Made by a program: the position numbers and the translations under genes. From Novosphingobium terrae (GTDB lineage: Bacteria > Pseudomonadota > Alphaproteobacteria > Sphingomonadales > Sphingomonadaceae), in the NCBI RefSeq assembly GCF_017163935.1, contig NZ_JABVZR010000003.1, positions 148,688 to 212,687 of the forward strand: a DNA stretch of 64,000 nucleotides, written 5' to 3'. The notes below the pieces were generated by a model. That model was not told where the DNA came from. It searched no databases and worked only from the letters and a program-made list of their open reading frames with translations. This document shows positions 43,886 to 53,261 of this stretch, in pieces. Numbering within the stretch: position 1 is the stretch's first letter; each line of letters begins with the position of its first letter.

Positions 43886-46800
43886 GCCGCGAGCGCCTTT
43901 ACGACGTCATTGGCCGTGCCGACCGGCACGAAGAGCCGACATTGAAACTGGATGATCTCGGTAAAGCACCCTTTCGCCTTATAGGTCGGCAAGGACCGGG
44001 CATCGAAGCCGATGATTTCGAGCCGGGCCTCACCGTTGACGCGGCTCCGCCGGAGGGAGAGGCCGCGGGCTTCATCCAGTTGGACCAGTTTACCGGCCAT
44101 CGCTGCGTCGACCAGCTCAACGGCTGTCATCCGGATGGCACCATCCAGCCCAAGTTTCTTGAGCAGCCGGTTGATCGCCTCGGCCGGCACGATGCGACCG
44201 AGCATCGATTGCCCCTCGGTGGTGACGACCCGTCGAACCTGAGCTTCATCGCCCAGCATATTCCAGATCGGCAGGAGGCGACCGGTCGCCAGGAAGAAGC
44301 GCTCCGTGACAGGACGGCTTTCTAGTTCGGCGCATTCAGCGTCCCAAAGGGGCAGAAAAGCGGCAAGATCCAGGTCATCCCAGTGGGACTCTTCCAGCTC
44401 GCTCGCGGTGATCATCTGCCGCCCGCTCGGGCGCTGCAGGCTATAGCAGCGCAACGCGATGCCCTCATCGGTGATCCGGCCCCGGTCCGGAAGAAGCAGA
44501 GCGACCTTCCCCGATCTCCCGTTGCGCAGGAAGCGTGCTGCGGCGCCGACCTTCACCGCGCGCTCCTGGATCTCGTCGCTCGTGAGGCATTTCACGGCCC
44601 ATTGGGCTTCGAGGGTCAGCAATTCTGTGATCGCATCATCTTCGCGCGTCAGGAGCGCGCGCCTGTCAGTCACGGTGAGCCGGTCCGCAACCACGGTCTC
44701 GACCCCAGCATCGAAGGTGCCCGCCTTCTTCGCGGCATCGATCCGGGTTTCCACAAGCCCCAGAAACTCATCGAAGATGGCATTCTGAAGGGCGATAGGC
44801 AGAGCAAGTATCCGGTTAAGCCAGCGCTGGATTGGCGGAAGTTTCTCGATTAGCTCTCCCTCCTGCTCCAGCTGCAGGCCAGTGCGATCACAGAAATCCG
44901 TGAACGATGTGGAGGTCAGCTTGCCCGTATGGAGAAGCCGATACCATTGCGTCAGCGCCTCGCGCGCATAATCGCTTTCGAGATTGTCCGCTGGGTCGAA
45001 CAGGTTCTGACCGCCGGTTTGGCGTTGGCCGCGCGTCAGCGCGCCGAGCGCATCAAGCCGCCGCGCGATCGTCGAAATGAAGCGGCGCTCGCCGCGGCAA
45101 TCGGTTGTGACGGGACGAAAGATCGGCGAGGACGCCTGATGCGTGCGGTTGGTCCGGCCCAGTCCTTGGATCGCCTTGTCAGCGCGCCAGCCCGGTTCCA
45201 GCAGGAAATGGACCCGCCGCTCCTGGTTCGCAGCGGCAAGGCTGGCATGGTATGAGCGCCCCGTACCCCCGGCATCCGAAAACACGAGCACCCGTTTCTT
45301 GCCGGCCATGAAGAGCTTTGCGTCGGCAACACCGGCCGATGCCGCCCGGGATTGCAGCTTTTGCGATCCGTCGGACAGGTTGATCAGCCTTTTCGTGCGT
45401 CCCGTGACCTCGGCGACCGCATCGACCCCGAACCGGGTGATGATCGCGTCGAGCGCCGGAGCGATCGGAGGCAGGGCCGCGAGGAGCTCGATGGTTTCGT
45501 CGCGAATGCGCAAGGCCTCCGCGCTATGGACCGGATTGCCCTCCTCATCGAAAAGCGGGCGGGAATACTCCTTCCCTTCCGCGTCAAAGACGCTCTCCAT
45601 CGCGCGCGTGGGAAAAGCATTCTGGAGATAGGAAAGGCAAAGCTCCTTGGGTGACAGGTCGATCGAGAGCTCGGCCCGGTCTTGCGGATCCAGATCGGCA
45701 AGCCGGCGATCGAGCAAGGCTTCGCTTGTCGACACGAGCTGGATGACAGCGCTCATCCCCTCATCGAGCGCGCTCTGGATCGCTGGCAGAAGCGTGGGCA
45801 ACTTCATGGCCAAAAGCAGCTGGCCGAAGAAGCGCTGAACGCTGCTCTGGAAGCGGCTGCGCGCGGCAGCAAGCGCTCGGCCGTTCAGCGTGGTGCCCGT
45901 CAGGCGATCGACTACCCCCGTGGTTGCGAGCGCCGTCTCCATGTGGCGATAGATGATGCTCCAGGCCTCTGACCAAGCATCGAAGTCAAGGATTTGCTCG
46001 GGCGTCAGGCTGTGTTCGAGGATGTCATATTCGACACCGGCATAGGAGAGCGACCGGGCCGTGTAGACCCCCATAGCCTTGAGCTCGCGTGCGACGAGCT
46101 CCATCGCTGCGATGCCGCCTTCCCGGATCCGTGCGGTGAAGGATTCGCGATCGACAAACTGGGTCCCCTCGCCCCAAAGCCCGAGCCGCACGGCATAGGC
46201 CAGATTGTTGATGTCGGTCGCTCCGGTCGCAGAAGCATAGACCACCCGCGCACGCGGGAGGCGATTTTGAAGTTCGACGCCGGCAACCCCTTGCTGTGAT
46301 CCTTTGGTCGCGCCAAAGCGCCCTTCCCCTCCTGCGACCCCGCCCATCGCATGGGCTTCGTCAAAGAGGATGCATCCGTCGAAGTCCGGCCCGCACCACT
46401 CGATGAGTTGCTGCAAGCGCGTTTTGCCGCCTGAGGAACTGCGCAGCGTGGCATAGGAAAGAAAGAGGATCCCTGCCGGCAGGGCAATCTTTGCCTCCGG
46501 CTTGAATTTCGTCATCGCCTGAATGTCGATGGCAAGGCCACCCATGGCTTCCCAATCGCGGATGGCATCGACCTGGAGGGCGCTGGTTTCCGAAAGCCAG
46601 ATGTGGCGGCGATGACCGCGAAGCCATTGGTCCATCAAGATGCCGGCAAGCTGTCGCCCCTTGCCTGCCCCGGTGCCATCGCCGAGGAAGAAGCCTTGGC
46701 GATAGACCTGTCCCTGGGCATCGGGCTTGAGCTCCAACCCTCTCTCGGGGACCGCGTAGCGTCCGGCCAGGTCACGCTCAGTTGCGTCGAGCGCATGCAC

Positions 46801-48120
46801 GACCGTCTCAAGTTGAGCATCCGACAGGATCTGCTTTTGCAAGACTGCGCGGGGAAAGCGTGGAACGTAGGATGGCGCGGGCGGCAGTACCGAGGCCATG
46901 GCGGCCGATTCCACCAGAGCAGCGGGATGCCGCGCAGCACCGGGGAAGGCGATGCGCTGCGGTCGCCATGGGGAATAGACGGCGCCTCCGTCGGAAGTGA
47001 TGAGATCGGCGCTTGCCGGTCCATAGGTGGCTTCGAGCCAGTCCTTCGCATCCTCGCAGTGTTCAGTTGCGCCTGCCTGAGCGCGGCGGCCCGGCGTGGG
47101 CGCGTTAGCTGCAAAGCCCTTGAAGAGAGATCCCTTTCCAGATACCCCCCGCATTGGGGCGGACTTTGCCGAAACGGGCTCAGGGCAAGGCGCGCGTCGG
47201 GGCATCGCGTCGATGAGCGCGACGGCATGTTCGAGCGAGGCGCAGGGCGTGGCGGACCCCGACGAACACCCGGGGATCTTGTCGATGACGAAAAGCCGAA
47301 CGGCGACTTGGGTGCCATGGGCACGGAACACCTGTTCGATCCGCAGATGCGCCGTCACCCGGCAGTCTGGCATGGCGCGCCCGAACAACTCGCTCTGACG
47401 TCCCTGGCCGGAAAAGCCGTCAGGCATGATCGCAACGAGCCGCCCGCCCGGACGCAGGGAAGCGAGCGCGGCCACCAGATGACGGGCGGCGGCCAATCCA
47501 TCTTCAAGTCCGGCAGCATTGCGGGCAAAGGGCGGGTTCATCAGGATGACCGAAGGCCGCAAACCCAGATGCTCAATGCGAGTGGCATCCTGCCTACTGA
47601 CCCGGGCATTTGGAAAAAGGAGTTGCAGCAGGGCTGCCCGGTTGGCGTCCAACTCATTGAGAAGGAGGGCCCTGCCATGCCGTGCCCATAACGCGAGCAT
47701 ACCGGTGCCAGCACTCGGCTCCAGAACGATGTCATGCTGACCAATGTCGGCCATGCGAGCGGCGACCCAGGCAAGGGCTGGGGGCGTGGAAAAGTGCTGC
47801 ATGGCCACCTGCTCTTCGCTGCGCACAGTCTGGGTAGGAAGCAAGGTGCTCAGCTCTTGCAGCATTTTGAGCGCATCTAAGGGTACGGCGGGGATGGCCA
47901 TGGTTTGGAGATGGAGGACGATGGCAGCCTCGCCCGCGATGAAACTGTCGCGTTGGGTCCAGGCCCCGTCGGCGTTTGAGGCCGCGAAAGCGTGGGTCAT
48001 CGCCTCATTGATCACAGGGCGGATCAAGCGTTGGCGGGATTCGAAAGGGGATTGGAGCGATTGGGCGGCTGTGAGCAGTTGGTGGTGCCAGATGTTTGCC
48101 GGGGGAGTGACATTACGCAT
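43882..48120 (-). CDS. Strawberry-notch family methyltransferase-helicase fusion
   Basis: A 1412-residue protein. Residues ~110-280 form an N6-adenine methyltransferase-like domain: VLEPSAGTGMLALWARHG (AdoMet loop) and VILMNPPFARNAAG (catalytic NPPF near 194). Residues ~440-720 are the strawberry-notch SF2 helicase core: Walker A GDGTGAGKGRQLAG near 482 and the DEAH-like ILFDEAHAMGG near 585. Residues ~880-1150 are the strawberry-notch C-terminal helicase domain, with the arginine-finger-like GLGRTNRTHQASSP. Such giant proteins are found on conjugative plasmids and phages and are suspected to modify and remodel DNA on entry as an anti-restriction system. ATG 48120 is chosen over GTG 48138. 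Confidence 0.87.
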   Translation of the reverse strand: MRNVTPPANIWHHQLLTAAQSLQSPFESRQRLIRPVINEAMTHAFAASNADGAWTQRDSFIAGEAAIVLHLQTMAIPAVPLDALKMLQELSTLLPTQTVRSEEQVAMQHFSTPPALAWVAARMADIGQHDIVLEPSAGTGMLALWARHGRALLLNELDANRAALLQLLFPNARVSRQDATRIEHLGLRPSVILMNPPFARNAAGLEDGLAAARHLVAALASLRPGGRLVAIMPDGFSGQGRQSELFGRAMPDCRVTAHLRIEQVFRAHGTQVAVRLFVIDKIPGCSSGSATPCASLEHAVALIDAMPRRAPCPEPVSAKSAPMRGVSGKGSLFKGFAANAPTPGRRAQAGATEHCEDAKDWLEATYGPASADLITSDGGAVYSPWRPQRIAFPGAARHPAALVESAAMASVLPPAPSYVPRFPRAVLQKQILSDAQLETVVHALDATERDLAGRYAVPERGLELKPDAQGQVYRQGFFLGDGTGAGKGRQLAGILMDQWLRGHRRHIWLSETSALQVDAIRDWEAMGGLAIDIQAMTKFKPEAKIALPAGILFLSYATLRSSSGGKTRLQQLIEWCGPDFDGCILFDEAHAMGGVAGGEGRFGATKGSQQGVAGVELQNRLPRARVVYASATGATDINNLAYAVRLGLWGEGTQFVDRESFTARIREGGIAAMELVARELKAMGVYTARSLSYAGVEYDILEHSLTPEQILDFDAWSEAWSIIYRHMETALATTGVVDRLTGTTLNGRALAAARSRFQSSVQRFFGQLLLAMKLPTLLPAIQSALDEGMSAVIQLVSTSEALLDRRLADLDPQDRAELSIDLSPKELCLSYLQNAFPTRAMESVFDAEGKEYSRPLFDEEGNPVHSAEALRIRDETIELLAALPPIAPALDAIITRFGVDAVAEVTGRTKRLINLSDGSQKLQSRAASAGVADAKLFMAGKKRVLVFSDAGGTGRSYHASLAAANQERRVHFLLEPGWRADKAIQGLGRTNRTHQASSPIFRPVTTDCRGERRFISTIARRLDALGALTRGQRQTGGQNLFDPADNLESDYAREALTQWYRLLHTGKLTSTSFTDFCDRTGLQLEQEGELIEKLPPIQRWLNRILALPIALQNAIFDEFLGLVETRIDAAKKAGTFDAGVETVVADRLTVTDRRALLTREDDAITELLTLEAQWAVKCLTSDEIQERAVKVGAAARFLRNGRSGKVALLLPDRGRITDEGIALRCYSLQRPSGRQMITASELEESHWDDLDLAAFLPLWDAECAELESRPVTERFFLATGRLLPIWNMLGDEAQVRRVVTTEGQSMLGRIVPAEAINRLLKKLGLDGAIRMTAVELVDAAMAGKLVQLDEARGLSLRRSRVNGEARLEIIGFDARSLPTYKAKGCFTEIIQFQCRLFVPVGTANDVVKALAA

Positions 48121-48396
48121 CGTGGAGGAGCCTTTCACTGGGACCCGATTGGTCCGCTCCTCCCTCCCCCCTCTCCTTTTCGCCGCGCCCGCGAGGGCGC
48201 GTAGCGCCGAGGGGCATGCGTTCTTGCGTGGTTTCGGCTAATGCTGGTGATGCCTGGTCAGGACCGACGGTTGCGAGCGATCTAGAATCTGAAAAATTAT
48301 AAAAACGCCCGCCGCGGATGCGGTGGGTGATTCAAGATTCTATTGATTCTAGATTCAGAGCCGAAAAAGCCTTTGGTTTCATCAGGCTATTTCGTG

Positions 48397-48501
48397 TTTC
48401 CTGTCCGCGTGGGGGAGGTTTCCTGTCCTGATGGGGGCATGAACCTGACCGATTGGGGGAGTTTGCCTGCCCTGCTGGGGGTATCCTGTCCTCTTGGGGG
48501 C
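48397..48501 (+). repeat. Tandem iterons (five copies)
   Basis: Copies share the pattern TTTCCTGTCC-N3-TGGGGG. The CCTGTCC element starts at 48400, 48422, 48444 (CCTGACC), 48466 (CCTGCCC) and 48485, so the period is 22, 22, 22 and 19 bp. The best copies end in TGGGGGC. Twenty-two-bp spacing puts each copy on the same DNA face, as in Rep_3-type iteron origins. Confidence 0.85.
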
Positions 48502-48624
48502 TACTCTGAGAGTCCCGATTTTGCGCCGTTTTCTGATTGAAATTGGCGGCACTCTTCGCTTGGGAGCTGGAACTGCGCGACTCGGCGGGTTTCTTGATGT
48601 TTCTGCCGGCTTGCCGCTCGTCCC

Positions 48625-48644
48625 TATCCTGTCCGATTGGGGGC
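48625..48644 (+). repeat. Isolated iteron copy upstream of rep
   Basis: TATCCTGTCCGATTGGGGGC, same orientation as the tandem array, 97 bp before the Rep start codon. It probably serves autoregulation together with the adjacent dyad. Confidence 0.75.
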
Positions 48645-48659
48645 CTTCGCGCCGGTTAT

Positions 48660-48693
48660 CCTGACCTGACTTGACGATGGAAGTCAGGTCAGG
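48660..48693. promoter_or_regulatory. Perfect dyad upstream of rep, candidate Rep operator
   Basis: CCTGACCTGACTT and AAGTCAGGTCAGG are exact inverses around an 8-bp spacer, 28 bp before the Rep ATG. Rep_3 initiators commonly bind an inverted version of half-iterons here as dimers to repress their own gene; CCTGACC is also the form of iteron 3. Confidence 0.75.
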
Positions 48694-48721
48694 CAGCATT
48701 TGTGGGGCAAAGGCGAGAATC

Positions 48722-49906
48722 ATGGCGGAACCCACCACACCCGATGTAGAAGAGATTGAGGAGGATGTCTCCTCTGCTCGGTCTATGCGTGTGGCTGCGA
48801 CATTGGCAGGCAAAGGCGGGGAGGATTTCGCCAAGCCCGGCAAGTTGATCGAGGTCCGTTTCGTCAAGGGCCAGTCGCTGAGCCTGACAGCGTCGCGTCT
48901 TCTCGCTCTGATGATCCTCACTGCTGGCGGCGACGCCTGGCGCGACATTCCTCACAGGATGCGGAAGGCGGATATCCGTCGAGGCCACAAGGGCAACGAG
49001 CGCATTGTCGATATGCTCGAAGAGCTGCACCGAACCCTTTTCGCCGAGGACGACAAATCCTGGCGAGGGAAGCGTGCGACCAAGCGCTTCAGTCTGATCC
49101 AGGCTTCGTGGGAAGAGGTTGAGGATGATGACAAGGAGACAGGCTGGATCGAATGGCAATTCACGCCAGACGCCCGGCGCCTGATCCAAGAGTCGCAGAC
49201 CTACGCGGTCATGAACCGCCAGGCAGTCCTTGGCTTTCGTTCGGCCTATTCGCTCAAACTTTATGAGGAAGGCGCACTGCGGCTCCATCGGCGGCAACCG
49301 GTTTGGAAGGTCGATATGGTTGGGCTGCGTGCAGCGCTCGGCATCGCGCCGGAGAAATACGCTGACTTCGCTCAATTGCGTCGCAAAGTCCTGTCCGTCG
49401 CCAAAAGCGAGATCGATCAACTCGCTCATTTCACAGTCGACTGGACCGAGCTGCGCCGCGGACGCGCTGTCAACGAAATCGAGTTTCGCTTCACGCCCAA
49501 GGCAGCGCCAGCCCAACTCGAACGGGTTGATGAGCTGGCGCGGCACTCGAAGGGGCGGACCGCGCGGCGAGAGAATACGGTCGAGACCGTAGTCGAGGAC
49601 TCCCCTGCCCTTCCAGATAATGCTGTTGCCGCGATCGTGGCTAACCTCACCAACAACCTGGCTTCGCCGGATCGCGCCCCGCGCGCAAAGTTTGCTCGCT
49701 TCCCTTCCGGTTCTCTCAGATACGGGGCACAGGAATTTTACGACATTGCTCTCGCATCGGGCGGTGGTTGGGACGTCGATCTGATTGCCTCTGCCTATCG
49801 AGAGAAGATGAAGGAGCGTCTGAATGCTCTCTCTGGGCCTAAGCTGGAAATGTCCTGGAAGGGGCATTGTGAGTCTTTCTACTCTCGGCGTGGGCGACCA
49901 TCCTAA
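48722..49906 (+). CDS. repA: Plasmid replication initiator, Rep_3-like
   Basis: A 394-residue initiator. Two winged-helix domains are expected: the first around EVRFVKGQSLSLTASRLLAL and RHGHKGN-like basic helices, the second around RQAVLGFRSAYSLKLYEEGA, LRLHRRQPVWKVDMVGLRAA and LAHFTVDWTELRRGRAVNEI. The SAYSLKLYEE-type motif is typical of Rep_3/RepB-like initiators. ATG 48722 has AAAGGCGAG upstream. Adjacent iterons and dyad, and the downstream parAB, support the role: it would bind the iterons, open the origin and load the host helicase. Its stop codon overlaps the first of six centromere-like palindromes. Confidence 0.85.
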   Translation: MAEPTTPDVEEIEEDVSSARSMRVAATLAGKGGEDFAKPGKLIEVRFVKGQSLSLTASRLLALMILTAGGDAWRDIPHRMRKADIRRGHKGNERIVDMLEELHRTLFAEDDKSWRGKRATKRFSLIQASWEEVEDDDKETGWIEWQFTPDARRLIQESQTYAVMNRQAVLGFRSAYSLKLYEEGALRLHRRQPVWKVDMVGLRAALGIAPEKYADFAQLRRKVLSVAKSEIDQLAHFTVDWTELRRGRAVNEIEFRFTPKAAPAQLERVDELARHSKGRTARRENTVETVVEDSPALPDNAVAAIVANLTNNLASPDRAPRAKFARFPSGSLRYGAQEFYDIALASGGGWDVDLIASAYREKMKERLNALSGPKLEMSWKGHCESFYSRRGRPS

Positions 49907-49927
49907 AAACTGAAGGCCTTCAATTTT
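49906..49927. repeat. Centromere-like palindrome 1
   Basis: Core CTGAAGGCCTTCAATTTT, one mismatch from the consensus (C for T at 49910). It overlaps the rep stop codon. Six such sites occur in 3.4 kb. Confidence 0.85.
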
Positions 49928-50278
49928 TAGGCAGAGGGCCATTTGGGCGATGCCGATCGACAGGCTGCATGCGACCTCCCCTCCCCTGTCCTGCCCGGCG
50001 AGACGAAAATCCAATCGAAGCCGGCTCTGCTCAAAATCTTGCTTGGCCGGATCTTGGTTTGCGCTCTCGCAACATCCAGCAGCGCATTTGACGCTGTGAC
50101 CCATCATGACGCTCTTCTGTCGCTGTGGGATCAGGCGTTCATTGGGATGAACGCCATCATCGCCACCAGTTGTAGCAACGAAAAGGACGGTGGCCTGGAA
50201 TGCTTCCCAGGCTTCAAACATGGCACATGTTGGGTAGGGTTCTGGGAGGCGGTCTTCGGACAGCGACGTCGTTCGCTG

Positions 50279-50300
50279 AAAATTGAAGGCCTTCAATTTT
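50279..50300. repeat. Centromere-like palindrome 2
   Basis: Perfect 22-bp palindrome with core ATTGAAGGCCTTCAAT flanked by AAA and TTT. Confidence 0.88.
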
Positions 50301-50607
50301 CCGGCTGACCGAGGGTCGAGACACCGTGATCGCCACTTCGGGCTGACCTCGACGGACATTTTCCGCTGGGGCGCCCGCTTCGGCGTCCGGAAAATTTGTC
50401 GGAGCTTGCGGCAAGGCTGCAGTATCTTTTCGAGGGGGAGCTTTTCCATAACGCAGTCGCTTCGGAAGAGGGTTCCGATCCAAACATCGTCGCTGACGCC
50501 GACTGTGACGAACTGGTGGTTCGTCAAAGATCCATCCAGGGGATCATGCTCGCGAACACGCCGAACGGGGCTGTTAGAATTTGGGTCACGGTCGCGGTCA
50601 TCCGTGG

Positions 50608-50629
50608 AAAATTGAAGGCCTTCAATTTT
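50608..50629. repeat. Centromere-like palindrome 3
   Basis: Perfect 22-bp copy, core ATTGAAGGCCTTCAAT, 329 bp after palindrome 2. Confidence 0.88.
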
Positions 50630-50970
50630 CTGTGGGACCGCGTGGCCGGCGGCTATGGCGAGCCAAGTGTTGAGAGGCTTTCTATCCTGGTCGAGCAAGT
50701 GGCTCGGGCGATTCTCGTAATCCTCTGTGAAGATCGCGCCTAGTCTGATCGCAACGTTAGGAGGAGGTTCGCGGCATTCCCTTCAGCGTCCGTCCGATCG
50801 GGTGATCACGGATCCTTCGCTGTTGCAGTAGCGTCAGTCGAGGCGCGGCTGCCGACAAAGCTGGAGCAGAAAATCGCGAGGCGATGGGGGGCAGCTGATG
50901 CCCCATCGGGGCACTGAGGACGAGAGGTGCTTGAGGGGGCCGCGTGGTGCTCACTGCAAGTTGGTATGCG

Positions 50971-51002
50971 GACGGAAAATTGAAGGCCTTCAATTTTCCG
51001 TC
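50971..51002. repeat. Centromere-like palindrome 4 (extended)
   Basis: The 22-bp core at 50976-50997 is extended by GACGG and CCGTC to a perfect 32-bp palindrome. An inverted iteron follows 16 bp downstream. Confidence 0.9.
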
Positions 51003-51017
51003 CGATGCCCTCTCGGC

Positions 51018-51037
51018 GCCCCCAAGAGGACAGGATA
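51018..51037 (-). repeat. Inverted iteron copy a
   Basis: GCCCCCAAGAGGACAGGATA is the exact reverse complement of iteron 5 upstream of rep (48482-48501). Confidence 0.85.
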
Positions 51038-51810
51038 GGAGTTCCGCTGTGATCCAATCGCGAAGCTATCTTTCCTTTTTTGGGAAGATGAGGGATATCG
51101 GTTGGCCACTGTTCAGGCAGTCCTGTTAAGCCCAAGCCGGGCCACTGTGTTCAAGCGAACGCGGCTAAACGCCGTGAGGTTGCGCAGACGGCAACGGTCA
51201 TGAGTTGCGATCGTCTTTGGCTCGCCCGCAAATCCAGGAATTTTGATCCGGCGGTCTTCGTGCCAACCTGGCCCGTGATAGAGTGTGGGTTAGGGAGGCT
51301 TTCTGCGGCTCCCGATTCTTTGCTTAGAGCGTTCCCACCTCTGGCATGCGCTTTTCGCTCGGCACCCGCGCGAAGTTCTGATGCGGCTCGATCGTCAAGT
51401 AAGGCGCCGAAGGGGCGGGTTGTCGATCCGAACTCTGAGAAAGGGGTTTCCCGCAGGCGGTGTTGCGAGAAGCGGACAGGGTGTCTGGCCGACCGCGAGC
51501 CCGCTTTCGGTTTGATCATTCCCAGCCACTTTCACCCCGGGGTCGTGTAGGTCGGTGGAATCTGCCCCAAGAGTGCGCATCCCTCTATCAAAACCCATGC
51601 CTCGCGCCCCGACCTCAAGGGGAGGTGTGAGCGCGCGGAATGGAGAGGAGGGGCGGGAAGGGGGGATTAGCACAGGCTAGAAGTCCATGCTCTATGCGAG
51701 CATGAAACCCTGCTCACCGATGGGGCTATTCACGATCGCGTTGCACTATGCGAAGGCGATCTAAGTGGTCAGTCGGGCCCCGACGTTCTGCCTAATTGCC
51801 GGGATCCCCC

Positions 51811-51832
51811 AAAATTGAAGGCCTTCAATTTT
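51811..51832. repeat. Centromere-like palindrome 5
   Basis: Perfect 22-bp copy, core ATTGAAGGCCTTCAAT. An inverted iteron starts 21 bp downstream, the same arrangement as at palindrome 4. Confidence 0.88.
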
Positions 51833-51852
51833 TTGATGAAGGAAGATTTTGC

Positions 51853-51872
51853 GCCCCCAAGAGGACAGGATA
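51853..51872 (-). repeat. Inverted iteron copy b
   Basis: Identical to the copy at 51018, again the exact reverse complement of iteron 5, 180 bp before the parA start. Confidence 0.85.
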
Positions 51873-52051
51873 GAGTTCACTCGTAATGAGCGATTCGCGA
51901 GTTTCCGGGCCTCGGGTTTGAACTCTGGACTAGGGTGTAACGCTGATCTGTGAAAATCACGGGTGCAGCATTCAACCTTCAAATTTTCGACATAGATTGA
52001 CCAAAATGTGAAAGTTGGGCATCATCACTCCAGCTTTTACATGGGGTGGTT

Positions 52052-53254
52052 ATGTCGGCAGCCATTGACGCAGTTCGAGATGAGCAAACGCTGGATGTCG
52101 GAGAGCTCGCAGACCGCTCCGCTGGCGTTCTGGAGCGGCTGCGCGATTCGGCGCGCGCTGCGCGCGCGGGAGATCGGCGGGAGCCGACATTTCCCATCGG
52201 CAAGGCTGCCAGCTTGGTTGGCCGTTCGACCCAAGCCATCAGGGAAGCCGAAGGTGACGGGCGTCTCATTCCACCGGAGCGCGGTGGGAACAACCGCCGG
52301 ATGAATTACACCCTTGGACAGATCAACGATATGCGCGGCGCATTCGGGACGAGGCCCTGGCGCTCGCCTGAAGATCCCTGCGCGGTACTGGCAGTCCAGA
52401 ACTTCAAGGGAGGGGTGGGCAAGTCGACGGTGTCGGTGCATCTCGCTCAATATCTGGCCATTCACGGATACCGGGTGTTGCTGATCGACTGCGATAGCCA
52501 GGCCTCCGCAACAACTCTTTTTGGCTATGTCCCCGACCTTGATTTGGATGAGGAAGAAACCCTCTATCCCTATCTGCGAGAGGGCGAGCGGGACTCGCTG
52601 GATTATGCGATCAAAAAGACCCATTTCGATGGACTGGATCTGATCCCGGCCAATCTGCGGCTCTTCCAGTCGGAATACGAGCTGGCCGCACGCATGGCGC
52701 GCGGGCAGGGGGCTCTGCTGGACCGTCTCGCGGCGGGGATCGCTTCCGTGAGCGACCTCTACGATGTGGTGATCCTTGACCCGCCGCCGGCGCTGGGCGC
52801 GATTTCCCTGTCGGTCTTGCGCGCAGCGAACGCTCTTGTTGTGCCCGTTCCGCCGACGGTGATGGACTTCTCCTCGACGACGGCTTTCCTCTCGATGCTC
52901 GATGAGACGATTTCGGAACTCAAGGGCCACGATCTGGCGCCGCAGCTTAAATTCCTCCGCTTCGTGGCCTCCAAGGTCGACGAGGGCAAGTCGATGCAGA
53001 AGGGGCTGCTCGACATGATGTATCAGATTTACGGAAATGCGATGGTGCGCACGCCTCTCAAGGATTCCGCTGAGATCGACAATGCGACCGCCCGGCTCAT
53101 GACCGTCTATGAGCTCGACGGACCCATGACGAGCAAGGAAGTGCGCAACCGCTGTTTGACCTATCTCGACGGCGTTTGCGGCGAAATCGAGATCGACATT
53201 CGGCGGATTTGGCCGAGCCATTTGGGACGGCTGCGCAAGGAAGGTCACGCCTGA
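52052..53254 (+). CDS. parA: ParA-family partition ATPase
   Basis: A 400-residue ParA with an N-terminal HTH extension. Residues ~45-95 contain a MerR-like helix-turn-helix (FPIGKAASLVGRSTQAIREA, then LGQINDMRGAFGTRPW). The deviant Walker A AVQNFKGGVGKSTVSVHLAQ lies near residue 118, the Walker A' LLIDCDSQASATTLFGY next, and the Walker B YDVVILDPPPALG near 237. This is the type Ia (P1/RepA-like) ParA, which also represses its own operon through the HTH. Start ATG 52052, with GTG 52046 as alternative. ParB follows 45 bp downstream with a palindrome in between. Confidence 0.93.
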   Translation: MSAAIDAVRDEQTLDVGELADRSAGVLERLRDSARAARAGDRREPTFPIGKAASLVGRSTQAIREAEGDGRLIPPERGGNNRRMNYTLGQINDMRGAFGTRPWRSPEDPCAVLAVQNFKGGVGKSTVSVHLAQYLAIHGYRVLLIDCDSQASATTLFGYVPDLDLDEEETLYPYLREGERDSLDYAIKKTHFDGLDLIPANLRLFQSEYELAARMARGQGALLDRLAAGIASVSDLYDVVILDPPPALGAISLSVLRAANALVVPVPPTVMDFSSTTAFLSMLDETISELKGHDLAPQLKFLRFVASKVDEGKSMQKGLLDMMYQIYGNAMVRTPLKDSAEIDNATARLMTVYELDGPMTSKEVRNRCLTYLDGVCGEIEIDIRRIWPSHLGRLRKEGHA

Positions 53255-53261
53255 AATGGAA

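Larger units (their letters stand above)
48121..48721. other. Replication origin region (oriV candidate)
   Basis: A 600-bp gene-free region before the initiator gene. It contains an AT-rich block at about 48280-48360 with repeated GATTCTA/TCTAGA-like words (possible unwinding element), five tandem iterons from 48397, one more iteron at 48625, and a perfect dyad at 48660-48693. Short frames over the iterons are artefacts of the repeats. Confidence 0.8.
49907..52051. other. Gene-free segment between rep and parA
   Basis: About 2.1 kb with no convincing gene on either strand. It holds palindromes 2-5 and two inverted iteron copies (51018-51037 and 51853-51872), each 16-21 bp after a palindrome. 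Long antisense frames exist but are chopped by the repeats and have no recognisable domains. It is probably a partition/copy-control locus rather than coding DNA. Confidence 0.7.

Noticed and set aside
48343..48540. Short plus-strand frame over the iterons
   Set aside because: Its repetitive translation is produced by the iteron array itself.
48689..50698. Minus-strand open frame of 669 codons over rep and downstream palindromes
   Set aside because: It is antisense to rep, contains the palindromes as repeated KIEGLQF-like words, and has no recognisable domain.
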